From Spongospora subterranea (Eukaryota; Endomyxa; Phytomyxea; Plasmodiophorida; Plasmodiophoridae), in assembly GCA_900404475.1 (NCBI GenBank), contig OUQQ01000033.1:1-64000 (forward strand): a stretch of 64,000 nucleotides of DNA. Reading direction: 5' to 3'. Positions 44,898-57,157 of the stretch are shown piece after piece. The notes beneath the pieces were generated by a model. That model worked only from the letters and a program-made list of their open reading frames with translations. It had not been told where the DNA came from and did not search any database. The translations under genes were made by a program, and so were the position numbers. The first letter of the stretch is position 1; the number at the start of each line of letters is the position of its first letter.

Positions 44898-47369
44898 CAC
44901 CCCGATTGAGTTAAATTCGGCGATGGGGGTGCGATCTCTGTGTTTGGAGATAATATTATTATGCGCCGCATTCGACAGATACAGTGGGTACAGCCATTTC
45001 CGAGTGGCAGAGACGTAGGGTCGCCCCTTTCACTGTTTGGGAGGGTCACGCACCTCGTGGCCCCGTCCTTACTCCTGGAGACCCTGGGTCATCGTCCTGC
45101 TCTGTACCCTGGCTGCCCCCACTGAACTGCAGTGCAGCGTATGTACAGATACAGTACAGAGCCTTTCAGTCTTTCACTGTTAGAGAGGGTCACGCGACGC
45201 GACTGAAAATTTTGTCGCCGTCTTGGACGTGGATCGACGAAAACGTGGTGCATGCGGAGATGGAGACACTGACGAGCGTGCCAGCGAGAAAGTTGCTTCG
45301 AAGTTATAGCTCTGTCGGAGTTATCTCAGTAAAGTAATTGCAAAATAAAATTGAAAGCATCCTGCTCTGTTAAGGGTACCCATACCCTGTGCTGCCCCAC
45401 TGAACCGTTGTGATGTTGGCCAAGGCCTTCGGCAATGTTTGTGAAATGATCAACGAGGATAACCAACGATAACTTGTTCAATCGGACAACCTAATCGACC
45501 GCGTTTTCAAACGGAGTCGTCAAATGATTTGCGTGTTTCTGATCTGTGAAAGCTTCTTCTGATTAGGACAATCTGACGGTACTGTATCCAGTTCCATCTC
45601 CACGATGCAGTAATGGCCCGAAAACCAGCAAGCTGGCACCGAGCGTCTTTTGAGTGACATTATAGATTCAGCAGTCGGGATCAAAGTCCATCATGAGCAG
45701 ACAAGCCAAGCTGGTCAGGTTTCATGTGAGTCTTGTATTCTTAACAATGACACAATCTCCATTTACAAAAAGAACGCCAAAGGCAACACATGCTGAGGAG
45801 CTGAAGACAGTAAATCATGGGGCTTTCTCGTGGACCTGGAATCGAGATGGATGACGGAATTTTGCAGCATACTCAACATGACAAGCGTATCATCAGGGTC
45901 AATAAACAGCAAATCGATCAACTTCGAGGTAACGATTTGGAAGAAGAGTTTGGTTTATGCGAATACTACGATAGCTGGGAGTAGTTTGTCAACTGAGTAC
46001 AGAATCTTCTTCGAGAAGCAAGGTATACAGCACAGGATGATACTCTTACAAACGGTATGACGACGGGAATCAAACACAATATCATAGAAAATGGCAGAGC
46101 CATCTAGAACTGACGAACTTCCGGAGAATACCTGATCGCAGTTGGGCGATCGTGAGAAGTGTATGCGCCTGACAACAAGGTACACGCTAATCCAGCAGAA
46201 TTACCATCCAGCGTAGTTCACCCGCTTCCTTATTATGCCATCGATAACGCATTCAACCACATCATGCTCGATGAGATGCGGCGCTTCAATATGGGTCCGA
46301 TCTCTTCTCACGATCGTCCAAACGTCGATGAAGCATAGGATGGCGACGAGTACCTACCAGTGCGGCGTTTGGGAAATGGGAACCGATGCTCCGACCCAGT
46401 ATGTCGTTCTATTCCGTCTGCAATGCGACGTCGAATGCTGACAATTAAGGGACTCGCTTGGGTTTTCGTCAATGGAAGATTTAAGGGCAGTGCGTTGGAC
46501 GATCGTGTGAAGTGATCGGACCCATATTGAAGCGCCGGTTCTCACCGAACATGAAATGATTGATTTCCTTGTCGTTAGTTCGCCGGACGCGGAACCCTGC
46601 AGGATTAGAGTGTCCCTTTTTGTCAACCGGTTCGCTATGGTTCCGGTCACTCACGATTGTCCAATGCCACTGCCTTTCCGCCCGTTGGTCCAGGCGGTTT
46701 AAAACAATCATCAGAGAATTTTACTCACAGGGGCAGTACCTCGGAAGATTCATTGGTGACCAACTACAGAAAAATCGTCATCAGGATCCACCAAATGAAC
46801 CATGGACTCCTACGCCAATTTGACGCCCAGGTTTTTATCTGTCACCGTCATTGCGGCAATACAAGGCGCCACAGTCCACGATGGGTTGAGAAGTTAACTG
46901 TCGCTGTCGATCAATATCCGCCCAATATCAAAGCAATCCGTCGAGGTTCTGTCGTTTCTTGAAACTCGTGCCAAGCGGCACTGGACCGCCGCTCAGCGTG
47001 TCCAACATCACGTTCGATGCCACATTGGCCTTAAAAACGCCCTTGATCGGCAGATGTCAGTGCTTGTTGAAACGGTTATTCATGCAACTATTTGGAGGAG
47101 TAAAAAAAATGAGCGTTGTATAAGACTGTACATCTATGGCAGGAGTTTTTTTTTGGGCCTGGTTTTAGCCTGGCCATCCATCAGCGAAATAGACCCTAGT
47201 CGTCTCAATGACTCTCGTTCCGATTATTGCCGTTTTTTCAAACAGGTCTGTTGATATCATGATTATGTTCATTTAACAACTTGGCACTGGAATTCTCAAT
47301 TATCGCCAGTCAAAATCAAAACACAGAAATAGTGGTTCATATATAAAGCCCCTTTCGTGCAGCCGTTGG
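44898..47369. other. 2.5-kb gene-poor region with inverted fragments
   Basis: No intact gene. 44900-45300 is the 5' flank of Rpn1 (TACAGTACAG at 45150). From about 45700 to 47250 several short open frames read like fragments of a lost gene (for example PLPYYAIDNAFNHIMLDEMRRF at 46206-46275 and VSLFVNRFAMVPVTHDC near 46610), but stops and frame changes interrupt them. A 50-bp inverted pair lies at 46268-46322 and 46494-46556. GTACTGTA occurs at 45579-45586. Confidence 0.4.
46268..46556. repeat. Inverted repeat pair (about 50 bp arms)
   Basis: The left arm (46268-46322) contains cggcgcttcaatatgggtcc followed by gatctcttctcacgatcgtcc. The reverse complement of the right arm (46494-46556) contains cggcgcttcaatatgggtcc followed by gatcacttcacacgatcgtcc. 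Both arms read RRFNMGPI(S/T)SHDRP on their own strands. About 170 bp separates them. It could be two inverted copies of one gene fragment or the ends of a small element. Confidence 0.7.
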
Positions 47370-47859
47370 ATGAGGGTCAAATTATCGAATAGGTTTGTTT
47401 GTCGTGTCGTGTTGCGCGTAGCTCCCCCTGGCGACGGCATTACCCTGATCGCGAATGCATCCGGTGACGGCCTCGGCACCGGAACGCCATCCAATGTGGT
47501 ATCACGACCTGGTTTCGCCCTTCGTTCTAGCGCCTATCCTGATCCCTTTATCAGTGCCGATCTTATTCGAGAGCTGGCCAGTTGCCATAGTGACCACAGC
47601 GTCACCAAATTTTTCGGCGCGTGTAATAACATCAAAGCGGCGCTAGATAAGTGCATTAAAATCGAGGTAAAAAGGGGCAACGAATAGTATTACCTATTTC
47701 TTCATGGAACTTTCTTTGGGGAAATTCATGCGGGTTTTCTAATGCTTTTATTCGGACCTGTTTTTGTAGAAAATGCCTAGACGCAGAACGAACCTGAAGA
47801 AATCGAGGCAGCTGCAGATGAAATGGGACGCAGCGAGAAAGGCGACATCCGAGAGTTGA
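47370..47859 (+). CDS. CMC2: CMC2-like twin CX9C protein
   Basis: CMC2 proteins act in the mitochondrial intermembrane space in cytochrome c oxidase assembly. Exons 47370-47666 and 47770-47859 flank a 103-bp intron and give 128 residues. The core LIRELASCHSDHSVTKFFGACNNIKAALDKCI aligns with the human [29 protein letters not shown], with both CX9C cysteine pairs partly visible. After the splice come a basic stretch and KKSRQLQMKWDAARKA. The N-terminal extension of about 55 residues before YPDPFISAD is unlike the family and holds no second ATG; the true start may lie on an unseen exon. Confidence 0.78.
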
Positions 47860-48025
47860 TATTTAATCTCATTTAATTCGTGAATAAAGGCTTTATAATT
47901 TTTATTGGAGAATGTACTGAAAAATCCCCACTATGTCGGATGGCCATAATTTGGTGTATTCCTCAGATCGACGTACAGATTGATCATTGACCAGGTGGTG
48001 TAAGCCGGTTGAGTTTGTCGCGGCG

Positions 48026-49576
48026 ATGGCCTATCGTCTGATCCTTGGAGTTGGCACCGAGGCCAAACCCTCTGGAATTCCGCCAAAACAGAAGAGGGAA
48101 TCGAAGCAGTTGTCTTCGACGAAAGGGTCGTTGGGCAAAGCGCGGCGACCCGTCCCGCGCCCTCAACCAACGGGACCTGGTCCGATGACAGGTTTCTCCC
48201 ATTACAATGTTTCTGGAGAAACAGAGCTGAAGCGACGATTGGGTGAATTGTCGTCGGCTGAGCCCGTTCGGGATCGTCAGGTGACTCGAACAATCGGGTG
48301 TTTTATCGCCAGCGATTTTTGGCTCATGCCCCTGTTTTCGCTAGTCGTTGTGTCAGGAATTACTCCTGGCCGGGTTCGTGAACTCGTTCGCTGAGTTCTT
48401 CCAGTTAACGCACCGGGACGACGTCAAGAGCGCCTCCCCGTCGCTGTCGGAGCTGGAGTTCGTCAAGCAACGCCTGTCGGAGGCGGAGACGGCCCATCGC
48501 TCAGGGAATTCGGATGGGATGTATCACGCCTATAAACACATCGCCAACCACTTCGCCAGCAAATCCGAAATCCCTTCGGCGATTTATTTCTACGAGAAGT
48601 GCCTGGAACTGGCGACAATCATGTCGAACCCGAGCCGAGAATCCGAGTCGAATCACAATCTAGGCGTCATGTTTTTGGAGTAGGATTCGTGCGACTTCCG
48701 CGAACCCGTTGCACTGAGTACATTTTGCGCCCCAGGTTAAACGATTTACCCGCAGCAATACGATTTCACGAGTGTCATCTTCAAGTGGCACGAGACGCTG
48801 GCGACGAGGAAGGAGTGCAGACAGCGGGAAGAGAATTGGCAAATATATACCGTCGTCAAGCGCAGGAATATCAAGTAAGGGCATAATTTTGAGATTTTTC
48901 AGGCCAGTTTTGAGTTGAGACTATATCGCTGAAGGATTCAGGGAACATTGGCGCCTCAATCAATAGTTTGAGCCGGTGCTTGGACTCGGCGCTAGCGGCC
49001 GATGACAGTAAAATGGAGGCGTTCGCCAACTACCAATTGGGGATGGTTTACAATACGCTGAAGGATCCGCAAACAGCGATTCCGTATCTGGAGAATTATC
49101 TGCAAATATGCAGGCAAGGGAACGACAGGGTTGGCGAGGCGGAAGGGGAGGCGGCGTTAGGTCGAGCACAACGTTTGATGAAGGATAATGTCAAGGCGGT
49201 TCGCCATTTCCAGACCTATCTGGATTTATCGATCGAGAACGACCGAAGAGACGCACAGCAACGCGCGTTCGCCGAATTAGGAAGTCTCTACTGTGAATTA
49301 GGTTTGAGAGAGGCGAATTCGTTCATTAGGAACTTTGGGCTAAGCAAACTGGTTCTGGCAGGAGAATTCGGGAAAGCAACGGAGCATTTCGAGAGGAATT
49401 ACCATTTGACAAGGGCGCAGGGCACGCATTCAGGGCTGGATACGGCTAGGATTCGGCTAGGGATGGCCCGAGGCGATCTAACCGAATCCGACTACTTCAA
49501 CACCATGTGCTCAGACGTTAGGCAGCTGGTCGAGTGGCAATGCAGCAGAAAACCATTCATAAAAAACGACGAGTAA
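48026..49576 (+). CDS. TTC29: TTC29-like tetratricopeptide repeat protein
   Basis: TTC29 is a TPR protein of motile cilia/flagella needed for flagellar assembly. Exons: 48026-48280, then 48357 onward to about 49576 with three more introns. The N-terminus is Pro/Lys-rich. The conserved block LLLAGFVNSFAEFFQL is followed by TPR helices: AIYFYEKCLELATIMSNPSRESESNHNLG, AAIRFHECHLQVARDAGDEEG, AFANYQLGMVYNTLKDPQTAIPYLENYLQIC, GEAALGRAQRLMKDNVKAVRHFQTYLDLS, AFAELGSLYCELGEFGKATEHFERNYHLTRA. It ends DVRQLVEWQCSRKPF. About seven TPRs. Presence of this gene supports a flagellated life stage. Confidence 0.85.
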
Positions 49577-49812
49577 AATACACAACACTGCATACATTCG
49601 CGAGGAAAACTTCGTGAAATCAGTTTGCTGATGTGTGGTTTATGTCGACACGATGAGCTCAATGAAGAAATAAACATAGAACGACTATGAACGCCCCGCT
49701 GCATTGACAACAACGAAATTTTGTAAGCAAGGTTCACTCTGGTTTTTGACCAGGAACCTCTTCCCCGACTAAAAATGGGCAAACAATTGTACCTATGTAG
49801 TCGGGGTCGGCC

Positions 49813-50150
49813 ATGATTGTATTGCGCCACGCTGTCCGTCTGCCGTCATTATCTGACCCTGTTCGAAAACTGCAATTCGGAGCGCGCGAGATGAAGCCGG
49901 GTACGATGATTGAGGATAATCAGAACAAGACCGTCCTCCAGCGTGTCAAACAGCCGTTCCTGAATTTTCACCATAAGTATTTTGGCCATCCTGTTCTACG
50001 CGCGCTTCATCTTCGATTGATTCGTAATAGCGTCATGTTTGTCACATCCGTCTTCGTAAGTCACGTTTGACCAATAACAATCTTCGGAATGTGAGTTAAA
50101 TCCTCGTCTAGGTGTCTCGTCAATACGGGCATCTGCTTTTGAACGAATAG
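49813..50150 (+). CDS. Small hypothetical protein, 93 residues
   Basis: Two exons, 49813-50055 and 50112-50150 with a 56-bp intron, join in frame. The sequence is basic with an amphipathic N-terminus (MIVLRHAVRLPSLSDP), a central FLNFHHKYFGHPVLRALHLRLIRNS and a short hydrophobic stretch (VMFVTSVFV). Size, charge and a likely presequence would suit a small mitochondrial membrane protein, for instance a respiratory complex accessory subunit, but no family is recognised. Confidence 0.5.
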
Positions 50151-50732
50151 GGGGAGTCAAATTATCGCTCGATCCCGATGTCAATATACTCAATATATAT
50201 ATTATGCGGCCGCATTGGTGTGGCTGTTTTTTTATAAGATAACTGTGACAATTATGCCCTATATATAGACGTTTTTATCCTGAATATCAGACGTAGATCC
50301 ACTTATCACATCGAACTTTTGACGTCGTCAGAGATTTGACACCTCGGAACCTTTTTTCCAGCAGAACGGTATACTCCAAGTACAGTACAGTCAAACCAAG
50401 GGTCTTCAACCGTCCATTCCACTTTCTTTACGCAAGCAAAAGTGCTCCACCATAGATTCATTGCCGAAAACCATCCCGAAATTATTCAACTTTGCCGGGT
50501 GGCGCCACTGATTCCAATCGATTCCAGTCGGTCTTGATCTCATAGTAGACCCGTAACAGCAACTGCACTGGTGAAAACACTTGACTGAATGTGAAACAGC
50601 AGCGTCATTTTCAATATAGGGTCGATCATATTTATAAGTCCGCGCTCCCGACAACGTTCCTTCCACGTTGTGTTTTATTCTAGTTGATGCAGTCGACTAT
50701 ACGAAAGATATCAAGCAGAAGTGTCGGCGGCT
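50151..50732. other. Spacer upstream of the 750-residue helical protein
   Basis: About 580 bp without a gene. TACAGTACAG at 50381-50390. A/T-rich around 50180-50260 (tatatatatt at 50193-50202). Confidence 0.5.
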
Positions 50733-53046
50733 ATGGAAATACCTGAGCTACGGGTGAATAATGATTGTGCAATGAGAGCGTTCCTGAATGGAGGCATCCC
50801 ATGCCGGGCCATTGTCGAGCTCAGCCTGACGTCTCCTGATACCATCTCCCGCCTGTTGACAATCGACCACCCGCTGCTTTATTACGTTGTCACGAACATT
50901 ATACATGCAGATGCCGCCGAGCATTTATCGGCCACGGCCAGCGAGGCGTTCTTCCGGCGCTCATCCACAGACGAGATTTCAGCACCAATATTGGATTATT
51001 CATGTTTTGGGGATAGCGAGTTATGCACATATGAGTTCATTCAAACGCTTTGTATTGACAAAGGTGTTCAACGTCTCATCGATCAGCGAGTGTCTCAATT
51101 TTGGTTTGATATCCTCTCTTCATGCGAACAGGCATTCATTATTAGTGCTATGCCAATGCAATGTCTACAGTTTCCCGCCGTCAATGCGGATCATAAGCAT
51201 ATCCGCCAATGCCTATTGGACTATATCATGTCGGAGACACGCGTCTCTGATAAATCGTTATCGATATTGTTCCATCTTCCATCCGCAATGCAGTCAACCT
51301 TCATGAACTCCTCTCATCCCAGATTATTCTTGGCTGCGCTCTGTTTTTCCTGTCGTGAACGTAGCTCTAATATTCCCCATTTTCCAGAATCGATCACTGC
51401 CCAGTTCATCCAAGCGATTTCTTGCCTAGAAGACGAGGATGTTCTATCCCCCATCGTCATGGCAACATTATCGCACCTTCTTGATCGATCATATGATCCG
51501 CTCTACCAATTTCTATGTCTCGACGTTCATGGAACTGCTGCTCCGATCAGTTCTAGTATTGAAATCGCTTCATTAATCGTATTCGGCAAAAGTGTTCCCA
51601 ATGCTTGCATATATTCTCTCCATTGCCTGGTAGAGTTTATCTGTAACCCTCATGTTCCCATATCTTCCATAGTCATCAACAGTGCCTATGCATTGCTTCT
51701 CAAACCGCACTGTCGGTTGGCTGCTATTTCCATACTAAGCGATGCTAGAAGTACTACCTCGCTTTTTGATGCAATCACCCCCAGCAACCTGATCGACAGA
51801 TTGTTCAGCGCTATAGCCGAACCGTCCGAGAACTATGCGGAAAACAATTGTTCATCCTGCTCAATTTCACTCTGCAAACTAAACCTAGAGATATTGAATT
51901 CGATTCGTCCTGATTCTCAACTTGCTGTTGATCTACAGATCAGATTGGCTAGGTCTAATCCTGATCTTACGGTCAATCTCATTCGAAGATTCTCCCAGGA
52001 AATCATTTCTGGCTCTTCATCAACCTTAACCAATGCTTGTTCGCTTGGGCTAAGCGTCATTCTGGGATGCGCCGCCTGCATGAACAACAAGTTTTGTACA
52101 AACAGCCCACAGAGGACCGCTTGTCATTTAGGCGTTCATGTCAGCAAGGCCATCAATGACGATTTCTGGCAGCTTTCCTCGAGAATCTTGACAATTGCAT
52201 CAGAATTTCCACTGGTCTTTTCTTGCTATATGAAGTCGATTAGCGTTATTTGCAATCTGAAAAATCCTCAAACATCGGCAATATTCTCAGTAAGATGCAC
52301 TGAAAAACTCCTGTCGTATTTAGACATTGTTATCAACCAGATTTTAGTTGCTTCAATTACGCCGGCCCAAGAGACAATTCACGCTCAACTGGCTCAGCAT
52401 ATTTATGAGATCAAAGAGCGTTCCATGCCTTGTTCCGTTTATGCAATTGACCACAGTCGGCTGATTCCTGAGCTTATCGACGTGATCGCTACCAGTTCTA
52501 GTCTCAAGTTAGCTGCCAATTCGGCGATGTTGCTCGGCGTTCTAATTCATGATCTTGCAACGCATCGCACGATGAATGTCGATTTCGAAAGACGGGCCAT
52601 ACGGCGGATCTCTCGATCAAACCTGCTTCGAGCGTGTTGTAAGAAGATAATTGCAGCTTGTTTCATGGATTTCGCTGGAAACATAGAAGTCATTAAGGCG
52701 ATTATGGAGTCTATCTGTATCATATCGAGGCTTGATGCAATTGAAGTGTCGAGCACGCTTTTTGGAAAGTCGGCTCAAGGTGTACCGTTGTTGGTTCAGA
52801 TTATGGACGCTTTTATCCGCACTGGGCAACATCAACGTCATGATTTGATCGCCGATCTTTTGCAACCCCTTCGTGACTTGTTTGAAGCTGGATGTGCTCG
52901 TACAGAGGTCGCGTATATTGATTGTTCACTATATGGTTACTTACGTTGTGGCCACAGCTAAAATTCAGTGCGACCTTCATAAGATCTCGGGATTTTCCGT
53001 CCAGGCTGATGCTGTTATTGCGTCACTTGACAGTACCACTCGATGA
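50733..53046 (+). CDS. Large helical (armadillo/HEAT-like) protein of unknown function
   Basis: Exon 1 (50733-52907, 725 codons) is by far the longest open frame of the window. It splices through a 61-bp intron to a 26-codon terminal exon (52969-53046), giving about 750 residues. The sequence is strongly alpha-helical, rich in Leu, Ile, Ser and Cys, with repeated 35-45-residue helix pairs (AIVELSLTSPDTISRLLTID, FLAALCFSCRERSS, VMATLSHLLDRSYDPLYQFL, AANSAMLLGVLIHDLATHR), as in armadillo-like scaffolds. No signal peptide or membrane segment. No family recognised. The first ATG in frame is 50733. Confidence 0.75.
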
Positions 53047-53239
53047 CGCCGATTCTGCGTTTCTTTCAGTGCTGTTAGTAGTTCATTTGATCTCATTACT
53101 TCTGTTCACAATTCTACTTTCTATAGGACCAAGATACCTGCAATTGTTTGTGAAATGAAAAAAATGCCCCGAGTTATGGAATGGCTGGGAACGACAAATT
53201 CTGCATTATGATGTTTTCGATTAAAAAAACGTTTTAATT

Positions 53240-54306
53240 TTACTTGGGAGCATCCAAGAGCTGCAAAAAAGTCCCAACCGCCGACATTCTCAGTGTTGCA
53301 AACGCCTGATCTATGTCATGACCGCCTTCAACTTTTCCCCAGTTGTCAATTTGATGCTCCTCATCAACTCTGGCAGCATCGAATGCTTCGGAAGCCATTA
53401 TGCGCCGCCTCGCCACCGCCAATCCAATTACGTACGACCTAAAGCAACGTTAATTTTTCAATAAATGAGGTTAGAATTGTGTGTGCACCTTGCAAGGGAT
53501 GCAACTGCATCAAGTGCAGACAGTCGCCATGGATCGATATTGCTAATCACGTTATGCAGTATTTCAATCGACCTTTCAGGTTGCTCGACGTACAGTTCAG
53601 TTGTAGTTTTCAGTGGGGCATTGAATTCGTCTCTAACCCAATCGATTAACGGGTCCCATGCTGCACTTTGCTTCGCCACAAGCTCCTAAACATTAACATC
53701 AGAATAACAAAACAACCATAGGCGACACACGAGGACTTCGGGAGAATCAACGCGAAAGCAAATTGCGTCCGCTCGTAGATGAGCCTTCATCTTTCCCAGG
53801 CACTTAGTTCGTTCAACAGCATCCGAGAATTGATCAATAGCAGAGGTCGCCAGAGCCGTTAACGGCATGGATGTGGGTCGTATACTGTTAGTTTGCAAAG
53901 CCCATTCTCCAGCAACTGCATGGGACTTTTAGGAAACGCATTTATGAGCTCGAACGACAAAACGTACCAGCGAGTGCTAGAGCCCGATTAGGCAAGGTCA
54001 AAATCTTTTTACGTGGAGTCTGAATTCAATTCCGAGCTCAATAATAATGCTTAAAGAAGGGCGGTGGACAGATACCTGAACAAAGCGATCGTCAATGTTG
54101 ACAGCAAAGTCTCCTTTATCTTCTACCGCACCAAGAGGGACTACTGAAACCTTGGCGTAAAAGCGATTAGTCGATCCATCTGCTTTAACTGACAAAAAAT
54201 AATTATGGTTTGAACCATTGATATAAACGATCACCGAAATAATCACCTCCGCCAATCTGGAATGCTTTCGCGGGAGCTGAGACGGTAGAAAATGCCTGGC
54301 GACCAT
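53240..54306 (-). CDS. ATPAF2: ATP synthase assembly factor Atp12
   Basis: Mitochondrial chaperone that binds the alpha subunit during F1-ATPase assembly. Matching blocks: RFYAKVSVVPLGAVEDKGDFAVNIDD (family RFYKxVxV...F.V.LDxR), MPLTALATSAIDQ (the PLT block), LRADAICFRVDSPEVLV (DTxCYRxxxPexLv), AWDPLIDWVRDEFNAPLKTT (WDPxixW...), SALDAVASLARC, and the C-terminus DEEHQIDNWGKVEGGHDID (eExxQixxWGxVEwxHd). The basic N-terminus (MVARHFLPSQLPRKHSRLAE) suits mitochondrial import. Five or so short introns. Start ATG 54306. Confidence 0.88.
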
Positions 54307-55063
54307 TGCACAAACCGGTTCTATACAACTGGCGCAGCATAACTCGGTACAAGTTCTGACCGACTCGTAGTTTCGATGTGATGACGGTAGGTAGGTGGCG
54401 CTCTGTGTTGGTTTTACTAATGAATGGGTGGCGGGCCGACGGGATTATAACTTGCTCCCCCGGCTATACGGTTGGCCGAGATACATCATACAAGCGCGGG
54501 TTATATTTATTTATAGACAGATATATTATGGGTACACACATTGGGGAAAGACCCATCGAGCACAACAGAACAACTGGAACACAATTATTATATTGCCGAC
54601 AGAAATGGCACGATCAGTCAAATTACCTGAAAAACAAACACATTCCGCACATGTTCAGTTCCGAAATTCGTCGAGCAACGAAATTTTGACATTGGTTATG
54701 AATACTTTAATGCTGATTACGAAATGAAAGAATATTGGATAGAATGAAACTGCTTTTTTCCTCAACAAAACAAACTAAATTGCTATGGAAGCAGGTTTTG
54801 ATCACTGGGATGAGCATTGCGCAGCCATCACCCCAGTGCTCTCTGTCAGTGTACACATGGGCGTTACTCGAACAAATGGCGTGTAACTCCGCTACGGAAT
54901 AGCGTGATGCCCGTCGGAATAGGGTTTGTTTTGGCCAATATGCCACTCTGCGACTGGCCGGGGCGGGGGGAGTACGCAGTCTGCCATATCGCGTTGTGGG
55001 TTCAAGTTTGGTGTTGGCTGTCGTCTGATCGTGTGAGTATACCCCTGGGTGAGCGACGCCGGA
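54307..55063. other. Divergent spacer between ATP12 and SR protein
   Basis: About 760 bp with no convincing gene. Holds the 5' flanks of two diverging genes; gtgtacac at 54849-54856. The open frames here lack recognisable content. Confidence 0.45.
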
Positions 55064-55825
55064 ATGTCAGGCTACAATAGTGACCGAGGCGACCGTGGCG
55101 AACGGGGTGATCGTGGCCGTGCCCGATCACGCTCTCCGCCTCCTCGTCGTGATAAGGAAATGTATTCCCTACACGTTCGCAATCTGGACCTTGACACATC
55201 GTAAGTTTATTTGCGCATCCGCCTGACTATTCCATGATAATCGTTTACGATCAGGACTGAGGAACTTCGCGAGTTGTTTGGAAAATATGGCTCAGTTCGC
55301 GATGTTTATATTCCAAGAGATTATTACACCAAACAACCTCGTGGATTCGCCTACATCGAGTTCGGTATCAAGACGGATGCCGATGCGGCTATGGCCGCCT
55401 TAAACGGTATGCAGGTTGGCGCTCGGGACATCGCCGTTGAATACGCCCGCGGTGAACGCAAGTCCAGTCAAGTAATGCGAAGTCGGGATCGCCGCTCCCC
55501 GCGAGGAAATCGTTATGGTCGTTCCCGATCCCGAACACCTCCTCGTCGTCGCTACTCCAGATCTCCTCCGCGCCGTCGTTCCCCATCACCTCGCCGTCGT
55601 CGTCGCTCTCCATCACCTGTTGCTCGTCGCCGTTCGGTTTCTCCAGCAGCTCGTCGCAGGTCACCATCTCCAGTCGCTCGTCGCAGGTCGCCGTCGCCGC
55701 ACTACCGTCGTCGTTCGCCATCTCCTCGTCGTCGAGCTTCACCGCCTGCTGCCTTCGCTGGGCGACAGTTTTCGCGAAGCCGTAGCCGATCGCCTCGCCC
55801 TGCATTATATCGCCATCTGGATTGA
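55064..55825 (+). CDS. SR splicing factor (one RRM plus RS domain)
   Basis: Nuclear pre-mRNA splicing regulator. Two exons (55064-55200, 55255-55825; 54-bp intron) give 235 residues. A short Gly/Arg-rich start (MSGYNSDRGDRGERGD) precedes one RRM: RNP2 YSLHVRNLDL, RNP1 RGFAYIEF, then AMAALNGMQVGARDIAVEYA. The second half is an RS domain with many RRRSPSP units, the target of SR kinases. The layout resembles SRSF2, SRSF10 or plant SCL proteins. A genome this rich in small introns would need such factors. The coding sequence for the RS domain is itself repetitive. Confidence 0.92.
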
Positions 55826-56509
55826 AGTGCTGTCTTAGTGACCTAAGTTGTTAACATTGGATAAAGGTCAAAGGATAAAGCCAAGGCAAGCTAGGCAAGC
55901 CATTTTCGGGTCCAAGAGAGACATTGGTTGTTGTGCTGATCGCCATCGCCTCAAGAGTACGATAGGCCTTGGTCAGGGGCAAGGAACACACACACAACAA
56001 GCGAGACAAAACACACACAGAGAGTGAGAGTTTCAGAGATACCGGATTAGGATATTACGCCATCTGGAGACGAAACTCCCCACCACCTTTGCACCCGATA
56101 AATAGATAGACAGGGACAGATATAGAATGTTGAGAAATCCTTGATAGACTCGGTACCTGTATTATTGGAATGATTTTTATAAGGTATGATGACGTCTAGG
56201 TTCTATGAACGCAGCTTTTATCGTGATAAATATCCATTTTCCTGAAATCATATTTGCTTGAATTACGGCGCGCTAGACCTGTTACTAGAACCAATCTCAT
56301 AACTCAAACCGGCTGAGGTCGAAGTCATCCGGCCCGGTAGGTCACATTTAATTTTTTGTCGGGATCACTACCGGTAGGTAAGGACTCTTCCGGAAGCCAC
56401 GTGCTGTGGAGTCGAAGATTGGGGTGAAGGCTGGGCGTTCAGGGCCGGGCTGTGCGTCTGGATCTAGTTGATTGAAGAAATCTTAAAAATCCTGATTGCT
56501 CGTTTCAGG
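55826..56509. other. Gene-free spacer downstream of the SR gene
   Basis: No open frame of interest. Contains a CA-rich patch (55985-56030, acacacacaacaa and acacacacagaga). Confidence 0.45.
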
Positions 56510-56875
56510 CGCTGGAAAGAAAGGGCGATTGTCATAGCAGCAGGTTCTTTAGTTCTGGGGCACAACTTCACTCCTAGTGCGAGTAGTCGGTCAGGTAAAT
56601 TGGTTAGATTATGGAAACGCGTATTCTGAATAATTATGAACTTAAGATTTCTTTTTTGAGAGTAAATAGGTTGATAGAAATTATGATTATGGATGAAGAA
56701 GGATTTACGCAGACGTCGAAGTTTTAGTTTCTTCATTTTCTTCCCGCAGTGTTTGTTTTTCTTGTTTTTCGTACTGCGGAACGTTTTGGAATAGATTTGT
56801 TCGTCTTTTTTTGAGGCTTCTGAGGAGATTTCAGCGCCGCAGATTTGCCTCTTGAAGGGCGGCGCCTGTACGTTT
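56510..56875 (-). mobile_element. Retroelement fragment, left arm of a large inverted repeat
   Basis: The minus strand keeps an open frame (56943 to 56464) including a basic segment (KKMKKLKLRRLRKSF) and NTRFHNLTNLPDRLLALGVKLCPRTKEP. The latter resembles the 'NLS...L...E..LLxxGxKFxPxP' motif found just before reverse transcriptase domains of several retroelements. No RT catalytic motif follows, so this is a fragment. The same sequence, inverted, forms 57158-57532. Confidence 0.6.
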
Positions 56876-57157
56876 TTTGCCAGTAGTTTGTCTAATGTAT
56901 CTTGAGTGATTTCGACAATGGCTTGCTGTTTCTCATTAGCCAAACGGCGTTTCTCTTCTTTAAGTGACTTTTATTTTGAATGTTTGGTTTGTCGAATAGT
57001 AAAATCTATCTTAATGGGGATCTGTAGGATCTTTAAATAGTGATCGAAGCTGGCGTCATGTGTGTCAGACCAGGTTGATCAGCTTCGTCTGGGGTGGGCT
57101 GCACTTCCAGAGTTTTAAGGATCGAGACAACAAGTTGTCTAAAGTCGGTAGTACTGT

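Noticed and set aside
55389..55805. 138-residue acidic minus-strand ORF
   Set aside because: Antisense of the RS-domain repeats of the SR gene; Glu/Asp richness is the complement of Arg/Ser codons.
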